Below are positions 1 to 5,127 of a stretch of 10,868 bases of DNA, in pieces. Source of the DNA: Thermoprotei archaeon. Its GTDB lineage: Archaea; Thermoproteota; Thermoprotei_A; Sulfolobales; NBVN01. Every line of letters starts with the position of its first letter. The stretch's first letter is position 1. A model generated the notes under the pieces. The model saw only the letters and a program-made list of their open reading frames with translations. It made no database searches and had not been told where the DNA came from. The position numbers and the translations under genes were made by a program. Where the stretch lies: the NCBI GenBank assembly GCA_003661745.1, contig QMWS01000014.1, forward strand, positions 1 to 10,868, written 5' to 3'.

Positions 1-221
1 AAAACCAACTAAAAAGTACCGTGAGGGGAGAAATGCTACCTCATTGAAACATCTGTAATTAATAACTAACTAATTTTTAGTAAAATTTCTGGGTAATGAG
101 CAGGAGTGTAGTGAAAGTAACTAGTAACACGTAATACTTGACGCAAGGACGGTTAAATACATATAACGCCCATAAACCGATTACCTTTATGATAAGAAAC
201 AGAGAGAATCAAGAAAGTAAA
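1..221. other. AT-rich stretch without a recognisable gene
   Basis: Both strands were read. Open frames are very short and broken by stops, except for the TTG-initiated extension of the Hsp20 frame from 138, which I do not believe is translated. Several AT-rich runs (around 75-90 and 153-167) could be promoters. No repeat or RNA fold was convincing. Confidence 0.4.
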
Positions 222-230
222 GGTTTATAC
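222..230 (+). promoter_or_regulatory. TATA box of the Hsp20 gene
   Basis: GGTTTATAC is centred about 31 bases before the ATG at 258. With initiation about 26 bases downstream this gives a leader of only a few bases, typical of crenarchaea, and it supports the short version of the protein. Confidence 0.5.
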
Positions 231-257
231 ACCCTCAAGCCCCATTTTGCTGGGGAA

Positions 258-596
258 ATGATGAGAAAAAGCACATCGCGGGATCGTGATTACGACGACG
301 AGATATGGAATGAAATCGACAGCGACTTAACGCTATTTAGATATTTTGTGTCTGAGCCGATGATCGAGGTAAGGGATGAGGGAGATAAGATCAGAGTACT
401 GATGGAGGCTAATGGCTCACGAGCTAAGGACGTAGCGGTTGAGGTCGTCAAGCCAAAGTACCTCGATGTAAGCCTGAAATACAAGGGGAGGCATATAAGG
501 AAGAGAATTGAGCTGCCAACGAAAGTAAAGACCTCAGGGCACCAAATAAAGATAAAGAACGGCGTACTACAGGTGATCCTGCATAAGTCGCGCTGA
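258..596 (+). CDS. Small heat-shock protein (Hsp20/alpha-crystallin family)
   Basis: Probable ATP-independent holdase chaperone of the cytoplasm. From the ATG at 258 the protein has 112 residues: an acidic N-terminal arm (about 1-32) and then one alpha-crystallin domain (about 33-110). The domain ends in the hallmark strand with NGVL at residues 101-104 followed by alternating hydrophobics. It lacks the C-terminal I-x-I tail that many oligomeric sHsps use for assembly, and it is shorter than the usual 140-160 residues. The frame is open further upstream to a TTG at 138. I prefer 258 (or the next codon, ATG 261) because a TATA-like TTTATA lies at 224-229, about 31 bases ahead, as expected for a nearly leaderless archaeal transcript. 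The extra 40 upstream residues also do not look like a folded domain. It stands alone upstream of the SRP RNA. Family assignment is fairly firm; clients are unknown. Confidence 0.8.
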   Translation: MMRKSTSRDRDYDDEIWNEIDSDLTLFRYFVSEPMIEVRDEGDKIRVLMEANGSRAKDVAVEVVKPKYLDVSLKYKGRHIRKRIELPTKVKTSGHQIKIKNGVLQVILHKSR

Positions 597-742
597 ATAA
601 CTTCACTGCACTACCAGGTAGGTGGATCAGGTATTCTTACTTCTGAGCTAATACTCTAAATAACAGCAAAGTTGCATTACCTAAACTTAATCTAAACTCA
701 GATATTCTACACGTTCTTGAAGTCCTTTCAATTTCGAAGTGA

Positions 743-750
743 CTTTTAAT
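743..750 (+). promoter_or_regulatory. Probable TATA box of the SRP RNA gene
   Basis: CTTTTAAT is preceded by a purine-rich GAAGTGA that could serve as the TFB recognition element. Its centre at 747 predicts initiation near 773-776, which is where the 5' strand of SRP helix 1 begins. The two lines of evidence are independent. Confidence 0.5.
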
Positions 751-775
751 TACCTCTTAAACATAAGTAGTTATT

Positions 776-1086
776 GGTGCGCGGGTAGGGCCGGGAGGGT
801 CGCCGCCTCCCCTCGCCGAAGGCGTAAAGCGGGGCCAGTAACCCTCACCCCTGAGGCAGCCCCTGCATACCGCCCCACCGCCTGCGATGAATTCCGCCCC
901 GTGGGGCCGGCGGTGGCGGAGGGCCTCCCGGAGGGGAGGTCCCTACCGCCTTTGCAGGGGAAACCTGGCCAGGCCCGGAAGGGAGCAACCTAACCCCTGA
1001 CGCTGGCGTTCACGGGTCACCGGAAGGAGGACGGCGTGGGTCAACGGTATGTAGGGGTTGCCTCAGGGGTGAGGGGGCCGCGCACC
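776..1086 (+). ncRNA. Signal recognition particle RNA (archaeal 7S RNA)
   Basis: RNA scaffold of the SRP, which directs membrane and secreted proteins to the translocon. Every helix of the archaeal model can be traced. Helix 1 pairs 776-784 with 1078-1086 (9 pairs). Helix 2 pairs 789-792 with 833-836. The Alu-domain hairpins are 793-798/806-811 and 814-817/821-824. Helix 5 pairs 842-872 with 1045-1075, 31 consecutive pairs including two G-U. Helix 6 has stem 924-929/934-939 capped by GGAG, a GNAR-type loop where SRP19 binds. Helix 8 has the SRP54-binding site CCAGGCCC-GGAA-GGGAGCA (969-986) with the GGAA tetraloop at 977-980. The length of about 311 bases is normal for archaea. It is much more GC-rich than its surroundings, as expected for a thermophile RNA. 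Exact ends may vary by a few bases. Confidence 0.96.
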
Positions 1087-1095
1087 CCTACCAGG

Positions 1096-1109
1096 CAATT
1101 CTCTTCTTC
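1096..1109 (+). terminator. Pyrimidine-rich terminator of the SRP RNA
   Basis: An AATTCTCTTCTTC tract starts about 10 bases after the end of helix 1. Archaeal RNA polymerase stops on T-rich tracts. This one reaches into the stop codon of the convergent protease gene. Confidence 0.35.
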
Positions 1110-2130
1110 ACATAAACCTCATCAATCCTATTAAGAGTAGAGCTATGGTAAATGCAGCTGTGAGGGACTGCACTACCTTATTTAAGTGCTCTAGGTTGTA
1201 CTTACGTAATATCTCGGATATTATCTTAGCGCCATCGGTTATGTAGAGTGGTGCTGCATTAAGCATTGCTAGCGATATATTGACTATCTGGAGCCAGTAG
1301 AGAAACCTACCTACGTGGAGGACATAGGGTGGCGTATCAGCAGTTGGTAGCTCGGCAACATAGATCCCTAGCTTATCTCTGCCGCTCTCTTTAAACACTC
1401 TAACATACTCAACACCTGAGATAGGCTTAACTATCTCACCCTCGATCTCTGTGCGCACGATCTGAAGTATTAGCGTAACATTTTCATACTTGTACCTACT
1501 CAGTACCTCCCTTAGGTCGCTAATCGTCTTTATTGAGGTATCATTAATTGACTTAAGTATACATGGGGTAGGTAATCCAGCCTTAACTGCAGGCGCGCTC
1601 TGATCTTCACTAAGGTCAACAACCACGACAGCTGTGTTTATCTGAGCCAGTACTGGCTGCATGCAGGCTATTGCTATTAAGAAGAGCAGTGTATTAGCTA
1701 AAATACCTGCTGAGAGAATCCTTACCTTACTCTTTAGTGATAGCTGAGTGAGGCGCTCCTCAGCGACCCTCACGTAAGCTAGAGGGAATATAAGCAGTAA
1801 ACCAGCACCCCATGCCTCAACCTCCAGTCCCTCCATGTATGTAGCTAGGGCATGGAATATCTCGTGAAGCGCTATTCCTATTGCAGCAGCAAGCAGTAGG
1901 TAGAGGAATGCGCGTAGACTAACAGTGATGCCAGGTATTACTGGAACAAACGGTGAGGTAACCTCAGTTGGTACTGCGAACAGGGACCGAAGTAATGATA
2001 TGATTGATGGTATCAGCATCCAGTAAAATAATGCTAAGAAAACAGCGAAGTTTGCTGCACCGATAATGAGCATTAGTGCCTTAGCTCTCTTAGCTTTCGA
2101 GAGAGACTTAAACCTAGGGCCCCTGCCCAA
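1108..2130 (-). CDS. Site-2-protease-like intramembrane zinc metalloprotease (M50) with PDZ domain
   Basis: Polytopic membrane protease expected to cut transmembrane segments of anchored proteins. Numbered from the TTG at 2130: a membrane helix at about 20-48, a helix at about 72-95 with the zinc motif HEIFH (89-93), and another near 140-160. A PDZ-like domain spans about 165-225, and the last helices carry NAAPLYITDG (291-300), the N-x-x-P-x4-DG signature whose Asp is the third zinc ligand. Both catalytic motifs are intact. The TTG is probably not the true start. The frame stays open to 2289 and encodes another hydrophobic helix plus a VYPF segment of the kind that opens archaeal S2P proteins, but that stretch has no ATG, GTG or TTG. 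The gene converges on the SRP RNA and is divergent from the small membrane-protein gene at 2372. Confidence 0.85.
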   Translation of the reverse strand: MGRGPRFKSLSKAKRAKALMLIIGAANFAVFLALFYWMLIPSIISLLRSLFAVPTEVTSPFVPVIPGITVSLRAFLYLLLAAAIGIALHEIFHALATYMEGLEVEAWGAGLLLIFPLAYVRVAEERLTQLSLKSKVRILSAGILANTLLFLIAIACMQPVLAQINTAVVVVDLSEDQSAPAVKAGLPTPCILKSINDTSIKTISDLREVLSRYKYENVTLILQIVRTEIEGEIVKPISGVEYVRVFKESGRDKLGIYVAELPTADTPPYVLHVGRFLYWLQIVNISLAMLNAAPLYITDGAKIISEILRKYNLEHLNKVVQSLTAAFTIALLLIGLMRFM

Positions 2131-2304
2131 ATCAGCAAGTATCGCGAAAGGATATACGATAATTCCTCGATTCTTAAGCTTATTGCCTAATCCCGGTGAC
2201 GCAGTAGCTACTAGGTAAACAGTTAGCTCGGCAGCAATAACCGCAATCAGCGCTATATAGGCTGGCTCCGTCTTATACCCCCTAACCTCTCACATTACGA
2301 TTCA

Positions 2305-2316
2305 GCATTAAAAATT
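2305..2316 (-). promoter_or_regulatory. TATA box for the S2P-like gene
   Basis: On the minus strand AATTTTTAATGC is centred near 2311, so transcription should begin near 2285. That is just upstream of the N-terminal extension and about 155 bases before the TTG at 2130, which favours translation of the extended frame. Confidence 0.4.
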
Positions 2317-2371
2317 CAGCTAATTAATTTTTTAATCCTATTCAACCAACCCTCTAGGGGATAGTTCAGCA

Positions 2372-2623
2372 ATGACGCCTAGACAGAGGAGGAAAACTGA
2401 GTATAAAATACCTGGGATAATAATATTGGTAGCCCTCATAGCTGCTGCATTAGCACTCGGCGTATATGGCCTTCAGCAAGCTAAACCCTACGTGAATACC
2501 ACAGCAACAACACCGACAACTGCTGTAGAGGGCAACCTTACATCAGCGCAAAGCGCGGGCACACAGACCAGTACGCCGGTCCAAGAAGTAACGAGTAGTG
2601 TTAATACCTCATCTTCTACGTAG
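2372..2623 (+). CDS. Small Ser/Thr-rich single-pass membrane protein of unknown function
   Basis: The 83-residue protein has a basic N-terminus (RQRRK, 4-8), one strong hydrophobic helix at about 14-33, and a 45-residue tail rich in Thr, Ser and Ala. The tail holds three N-glycosylation sequons (N42-T-T, N55-L-T, N78-T-S). By the positive-inside rule the N-terminus is cytoplasmic and the tail lies outside, like a short glycosylated stalk. It has no known domain and no sorting signal that I recognise. The ATG at 2372 is preceded by AGGGGAT (2356-2362), a possible weak ribosome site, and by an AT-rich TTTTTTAA near 2329-2336. The gene is divergent from the membrane protease and its last 15 bases overlap the convergent nuclease-like gene. 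It is probably a real gene but of unknown role. Confidence 0.6.
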   Translation: MTPRQRRKTEYKIPGIIILVALIAAALALGVYGLQQAKPYVNTTATTPTTAVEGNLTSAQSAGTQTSTPVQEVTSSVNTSSST

Positions 2624-3301
2624 GAAGCATGGGTTTCTAACTAATACTTCATCCCTGAAGAGATCCGCGTAGTAATCTAGATTGATGATAAAGTCCCTGA
2701 GTAGAAATATGGGCACTACTACGGTACCGTTAATGACGCCTTTAATTACTTGAGTCAGCGTAATGATAATTGGTATTAAGTACTCGGCACGCATTAGCGC
2801 AGGGTATTTCGGTACTATGAAGCCGCACTCGCGCGCCATCACCTCAACCTTAGACCTGTGCTCCTGTGCTACGGCTCTCAGCTTACTACCCTTTCTGTAG
2901 CCTGGCTTCCAGTGCTTGCAGTCGATCACCAAGCATAACCTAGATACAGGGTCTACACCAACCACATCCACCTCAAACCTCCTCTTAGTGAATCTAATGC
3001 TCCTAAAGACTGTAAGCCCTGACTTACTTAGGTACTTTGTCACCAGCACCTCAAAGTCTACCCAGTTAAGGTATTTAGACACTCTCTCTGGGTCAGCACC
3101 TAGCTCTATAGCTTTTAGCGCTAGCGGAACAAGCGTTGAAAAGCACAAGTTACCGCTCAATGTCTTCTGGCAAGTAACTTCATCAAGCAGCCCTAAGCGG
3201 GTCAGTAGCTCTTCCTCATCCCCTGACAATTCAGCACACTTATTTCGTGATAGCTTATGCATCATTGCTTCAAGAAAAAGCCTTAAGTCAGCCGGTTGCA
3301 T
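2609..3301 (-). CDS. PD-(D/E)XK (restriction-endonuclease-like) nuclease domain protein
   Basis: A 230-residue protein with a helical N-terminal part (about 1-75) and a nuclease-fold domain (about 80-165). The core reads as E84 in the first helix, then FEVDVV with D112, then LVIDCKH with D127-x-K129. This is the metal-binding E...D...(D/E)-x-K pattern of Mrr-like restriction endonucleases and archaeal Holliday-junction resolvases. The C-terminal third is hydrophobic and not recognised. No methyltransferase or other restriction gene is nearby, so a DNA repair or processing role is as likely as restriction. The ATG at 3301 is the first start after an in-frame TGA, but a full anti-16S sequence (3321-3330) sits 19 bases away, too far for a normal ribosome site. 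It is better spaced for a 7-codon frame at 3311. Expression may be unusual, or the start misplaced by a frameshift. Confidence 0.7.
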   Translation of the reverse strand: MQPADLRLFLEAMMHKLSRNKCAELSGDEEELLTRLGLLDEVTCQKTLSGNLCFSTLVPLALKAIELGADPERVSKYLNWVDFEVLVTKYLSKSGLTVFRSIRFTKRRFEVDVVGVDPVSRLCLVIDCKHWKPGYRKGSKLRAVAQEHRSKVEVMARECGFIVPKYPALMRAEYLIPIIITLTQVIKGVINGTVVVPIFLLRDFIINLDYYADLFRDEVLVRNPCFLRRR

Positions 3302-3341
3302 CCATCTTCACCGACTCAGTGATCACCTCCCTCATCACTTA
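3284..3341 (-). ncRNA. Candidate C/D box guide sRNA (2'-O-methylation guide)
   Basis: Read on the minus strand: C box GTGATGA (3338-3332), a 12-base guide, D' box CTGA (3319-3316), a 4-base spacer, C'-like GTGAAGA (3311-3305, one mismatch), a 13-base guide, and D box CTGA (3291-3288). TAAG at 3341-3338 pairs with CTTA at 3287-3284, directly abutting the C/D kink-turn. The box spacing matches archaeal guides, whose guide length is close to 12. A weak TATA-like CCTTATTAC (3372-3364) lies about 26 bases before the predicted 5' end. The first guide contains GGAGGTGATC, complementary to the 16S rRNA 3' end. By the D-plus-five rule the C of GAUC would be methylated. The RNA overlaps the start of the nuclease-like gene, as archaeal guide genes often do. 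Alternatively the same bases are a Shine-Dalgarno site and the boxes are chance. Confidence 0.42.
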
Positions 3342-3399
3342 CATAAAATCATTACTCTGCGAAGTAATAAGGATGGGGGTAGCCGATACATCAAAACCG

Positions 3400-3407
3400 T
3401 TTTTAAG
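3400..3407 (+). promoter_or_regulatory. TATA box of the DUF2153-like gene
   Basis: TTTTTAAG is centred near 3403, about 40 bases before the ATG at 3444. It predicts initiation near 3430 and a leader of about 14 bases. Confidence 0.45.
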
Positions 3408-3443
3408 TCCCATAACAGAGTGGGTTCTTGAGTGAGATGAGAT

Positions 3444-3866
3444 ATGTCCTCATCAGCAAGCAGAATACTTGCCTCACTCAACTCACTAAGTGAGTGGGTG
3501 GAGATGCAAAAGAAAGCAATAGAAATATTTAGGGATCTGGAGAAGCAGTCAGTAAATGCTGATAGGTTAACGCTGGTGCTAATGACTAGGCAGGCATTCC
3601 AGCACATGATTAAGACGCTGAAGGCATTTGATCAATGGCTGACTGATCCATTCATACTCAACTACATAACTAAGGAGATGCTTGTTGACGTGTGGGAGAC
3701 GACGTATAAGCTACTTAACGAACTGCTCAAGCTGGACATAAGGCACACACAAGCTGTTAAGGAAGTAGCTGAGAAGATGATTAAGGAGGGGAAATTGCCA
3801 CCGCTGCTAGGTATTAGGGGCGGTGGGGAAGAGGAGCACGAGAGGAGAGCATTCTTCCCACTCTGA
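3444..3866 (+). CDS. DUF2153-like conserved archaeal protein of unknown function
   Basis: A 140-residue, mostly helical soluble protein. The conserved-looking core runs from LSEWVEMQKKA (15-25) through an AFQHMIKTLKAFDQWL segment (51-66) to LDIRHTQAV (97-105), with many aromatic and charged residues on helix faces. This resembles, from memory, the crenarchaeal family DUF2153, which has no known biochemical role. The Gly-rich, acidic tail after residue 120 (GIRGGGEEE) looks disordered. The ATG at 3444 follows a purine-rich leader (GAGTGAGATGAGAT), and a GTG at 3432 in the same frame is excluded by an intervening TGA. It is divergent from the nuclease-like gene. The next gene, hexuloisomerase, starts 65 bases later and has its own promoter-like sequence, so co-transcription is possible but not required. 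Confidence 0.7.
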   Translation: MSSSASRILASLNSLSEWVEMQKKAIEIFRDLEKQSVNADRLTLVLMTRQAFQHMIKTLKAFDQWLTDPFILNYITKEMLVDVWETTYKLLNELLKLDIRHTQAVKEVAEKMIKEGKLPPLLGIRGGGEEEHERRAFFPL

Positions 3867-3893
3867 GACCTGAGTGAGGCAATAACACATAAG

Positions 3894-3901
3894 CTTTTAT
3901 C
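3894..3901 (+). promoter_or_regulatory. TATA box of the hexuloisomerase gene
   Basis: CTTTTATC is centred about 34 bases before the GTG at 3932. Predicted initiation near 3923 leaves a leader of about 9 bases containing AAGGGA. Confidence 0.5.
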
Positions 3902-3931
3902 CCGCAGGACAATTGTTAATCAAGGGACTAG

Positions 3932-4534
3932 GTGAGGGTATTCAAGGAATCGTTCACAGCAATCTCGAAATTCATACTCTTCTCACTAGACTTTATAAAG
4001 GAACATGAAATAAGTAAATTCATCGAGATACTTCACTCAGCATATAGTAACGGAAAGAAAGTTCTAATAATTGGTGCTGGCCGCTCAGGACTAGTCGGTA
4101 AGGCATTCGCTATGAGATTAATGCACCTAGGGTTTAATGTATACGTCCTAGGCGAGACAATAGTTCCTGCCCTTAACCCTGGAGACATAGTTATAGCCAT
4201 ATCCGGGTCAGGGAGGACTAAGCTAGTAGTTACTGCAGCTGAAGTATCTAAGTCGATAGGCGCTAAAGTAATAGCTATCACATCATTCCGTAACTCACCG
4301 CTAGCTCAGATATCCGACCTAATAGTAGAGGTACCCGGCAGAACTAAGGTAAGCAGCGAGGATGACTACAACGTCAGGCAGCTAATAGGCATCTATGAAC
4401 CCCTCGCACCGCTAGGAACACTCTTCGAGGTAACAACAATGGTTACTCTGGATGCTGTCATTTCAGAGCTAATGACGAGGCTAGGTAAGACTGAGGAGGA
4501 TTTAAGGCAGAGACACGCAAATATAGAAATCTAG
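3932..4534 (+). CDS. hxlB: 6-phospho-3-hexuloisomerase (SIS domain)
   Basis: Cytoplasmic isomerase interconverting D-arabino-hex-3-ulose 6-phosphate and fructose 6-phosphate. In archaea lacking the oxidative pentose phosphate pathway the ribulose monophosphate route is thought to run in reverse to make ribulose 5-phosphate. The 200-residue length is typical. One SIS domain is seen: IIGAGRSG at 46-53, the phosphosugar-binding SGSGRT at 91-96, the family-specific YEPLAPLGTLFE at 155-166, and the conserved C-terminal RHANIE at 194-199 with its histidine. The start is GTG at 3932, supported by the TATA box 34 bases upstream. No hexulose-6-phosphate synthase (hxlA) is adjacent, so the partner must be encoded elsewhere. 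The gene just downstream starts about 40 bases away after a stem-loop. Assignment is firm. Confidence 0.93.
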   Translation: MRVFKESFTAISKFILFSLDFIKEHEISKFIEILHSAYSNGKKVLIIGAGRSGLVGKAFAMRLMHLGFNVYVLGETIVPALNPGDIVIAISGSGRTKLVVTAAEVSKSIGAKVIAITSFRNSPLAQISDLIVEVPGRTKVSSEDDYNVRQLIGIYEPLAPLGTLFEVTTMVTLDAVISELMTRLGKTEEDLRQRHANIEI

Positions 4535-4538
4535 CTCT

Positions 4539-4570
4539 GCTACCTAATACTCACTTGTGGGCTAGGTAGT
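4539..4570 (+). repeat. Inverted repeat (stem-loop) between hxlB and the next gene
   Basis: CTACCTA at 4540-4546 is the exact reverse complement of TAGGTAG at 4563-4569, extended by a G-U pair (4539/4570), with a 16-base loop. It lies immediately before the next gene's start codon. It could be an RNA hairpin affecting processing or translation, or an operator. No T-tract follows, so a terminator is unlikely. Confidence 0.4.
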
Positions 4571-4576
4571 TAGTTG

Positions 4577-4966
4577 ATGCGTAGAAGAACGTCATACTCT
4601 GATGCATTAAGGCTATTTAACCAGGTAATGAAGCACCTAAATACAGCTTCCAATACCCCCAAGAGATCCCCAGAATTAGCTAATACATTATTAAGTGCAC
4701 TAGCTGACGTACTGAGGGCTCTACTAGTACTTACGGGGCATGGATACCCCTCATACAGTGACATTACGAACTTAGCGGCACTACTCCTTGAATCAGGAGT
4801 TATTGATAAGAAAACCTTCTCTGAAGTAGTTAATGCCTATTTAGGGCTGAAAGGCATAGTCAAGATTAGTGAAGACTACATAGTAAGTGTCATACGCAAG
4901 TTAATTTACATAGCATCTAGTCTTGACCCGTACTTGGACCAGCAATTGAGTTTATTTCGGTACTAA
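4577..4966 (+). CDS. Small helical protein, possibly a degenerate HEPN (HepT/DUF86-like) protein
   Basis: A protein of about 129 residues predicted to be all helical, with no membrane segment. The stretch ALADVLRALLVLTGHGYPSY and the following LLESGVIDKKTFSEVVNAY (residues about 42-89) recall the middle of HepT/DUF86 HEPN proteins, where a helix precedes a 'PxxYxD...L...GvI' region. The catalytic R-x4-6-H motif that should follow is absent: the equivalent position reads LGLKGIVKISED. No MNT nucleotidyltransferase gene is beside it, so a classic toxin-antitoxin pair is not supported. The start is ATG at 4577 (a TTG at 4574 is directly before it). No good ribosome site is seen, and the gene begins right after the inverted repeat, 42 bases after hxlB stops, so read-through from hxlB is likely. 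The family call is tentative. Confidence 0.55.
   Translation: MRRRTSYSDALRLFNQVMKHLNTASNTPKRSPELANTLLSALADVLRALLVLTGHGYPSYSDITNLAALLLESGVIDKKTFSEVVNAYLGLKGIVKISEDYIVSVIRKLIYIASSLDPYLDQQLSLFRY
4951..4956 (+). promoter_or_regulatory. TATA-like element before the 35-codon ORF
   Basis: TTTATT inside the last codons of the preceding gene is centred 27 bases before the ATG at 4981, the spacing expected for a leaderless crenarchaeal transcript. Confidence 0.35.
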
Positions 4967-4980
4967 ACTACTAGTGTATA

Positions 4981-5088
4981 ATGGTAGCACACAATGATGA
5001 GCATCCCGACCACTACCGATTTTCGATGAGGATGCGGTGGCTGTCTGAGGAAGAGCGTGCTAAGTTGCTTATGTTTATAAAATATTAA
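4981..5088 (+). CDS. Possible 35-codon small protein
   Basis: ATG at 4981 to TAA at 5086-5088 encodes 35 residues: an N-terminal part rich in His and Asp (residues 2-11, VAHNDEHPDH) and then a basic/acidic amphipathic segment with RMRWLSEEERAKLLMFI (17-33). It lies wholly between the HEPN-like and JAMM-like genes. A TATA-like TTTATT 27 bases upstream would give a leaderless mRNA. The residue pattern (LSEEERAKLL) looks protein-like rather than random, but I recognise no family, and a 35-codon frame can arise by chance. Its 3' end overlaps the AT-rich promoter of the next gene. A C/D-RNA-like arrangement of boxes in the same bases was considered and judged weaker. Confidence 0.4.
   Translation: MVAHNDEHPDHYRFSMRMRWLSEEERAKLLMFIKY
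5071..5084 (+). promoter_or_regulatory. TATA box of the JAMM-like gene
   Basis: The AT-rich TTTATAAAATATT predicts initiation near 5100-5105. That leaves a leader of about 25 bases, long enough to hold the ribosome-binding site at 5112. Confidence 0.45.
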
Positions 5089-5111
5089 CTCAAGCCTAAT
5101 ACTCAAAGTAT

Positions 5112-5117
5112 AGGTGA
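5112..5117 (+). promoter_or_regulatory. Ribosome-binding site of the JAMM-like gene
   Basis: AGGTGA is complementary to the 16S rRNA 3' end and is spaced 10 bases from the ATG at 5128. It fixes this start in preference to the out-of-frame GTG at 5114. Confidence 0.5.
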
Positions 5118-5127
5118 ATCCACCCGT

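Noticed and set aside
41..50. TCATTGAAAC, similar to the end of some crenarchaeal CRISPR repeats
   Set aside because: Single occurrence, no second copy or spacer periodicity in the window.
258..264. ATGATGA resembling a C box
   Set aside because: It is the tandem start of the Hsp20 gene and no D box follows at a suitable distance.
611..621. Palindrome CTACCAGGTAG
   Set aside because: One-base centre cannot form an RNA hairpin with a full stem, it is not repeated as such, and it has no clear link to a promoter.
739..993. Open frame of 84 codons on the plus strand
   Set aside because: It lies across the SRP RNA; its Arg/Pro/Gly-rich translation reflects the GC-rich RNA helices.
784..1092. 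Alternative SRP helix 1 pairing GGTAGGG (784-790) with CCCTACC (1086-1092)
   Set aside because: It conflicts with helix 2 (789-792/833-836) and is shorter than the 9-pair helix 776-784/1078-1086.
2916..3431. Plus-strand open frame of 171 codons
   Set aside because: Ser/Thr/Leu-rich shadow of the minus-strand nuclease-like gene, which has a recognisable catalytic core.
4994..5048. A second C/D box RNA: ATGATGA, CCGA, TCGATGA, CTGA
   Set aside because: Both spacers are 15 bases rather than about 12, D' and C' each deviate, and no stem abuts the boxes. The small ORF explains the bases at least as well.
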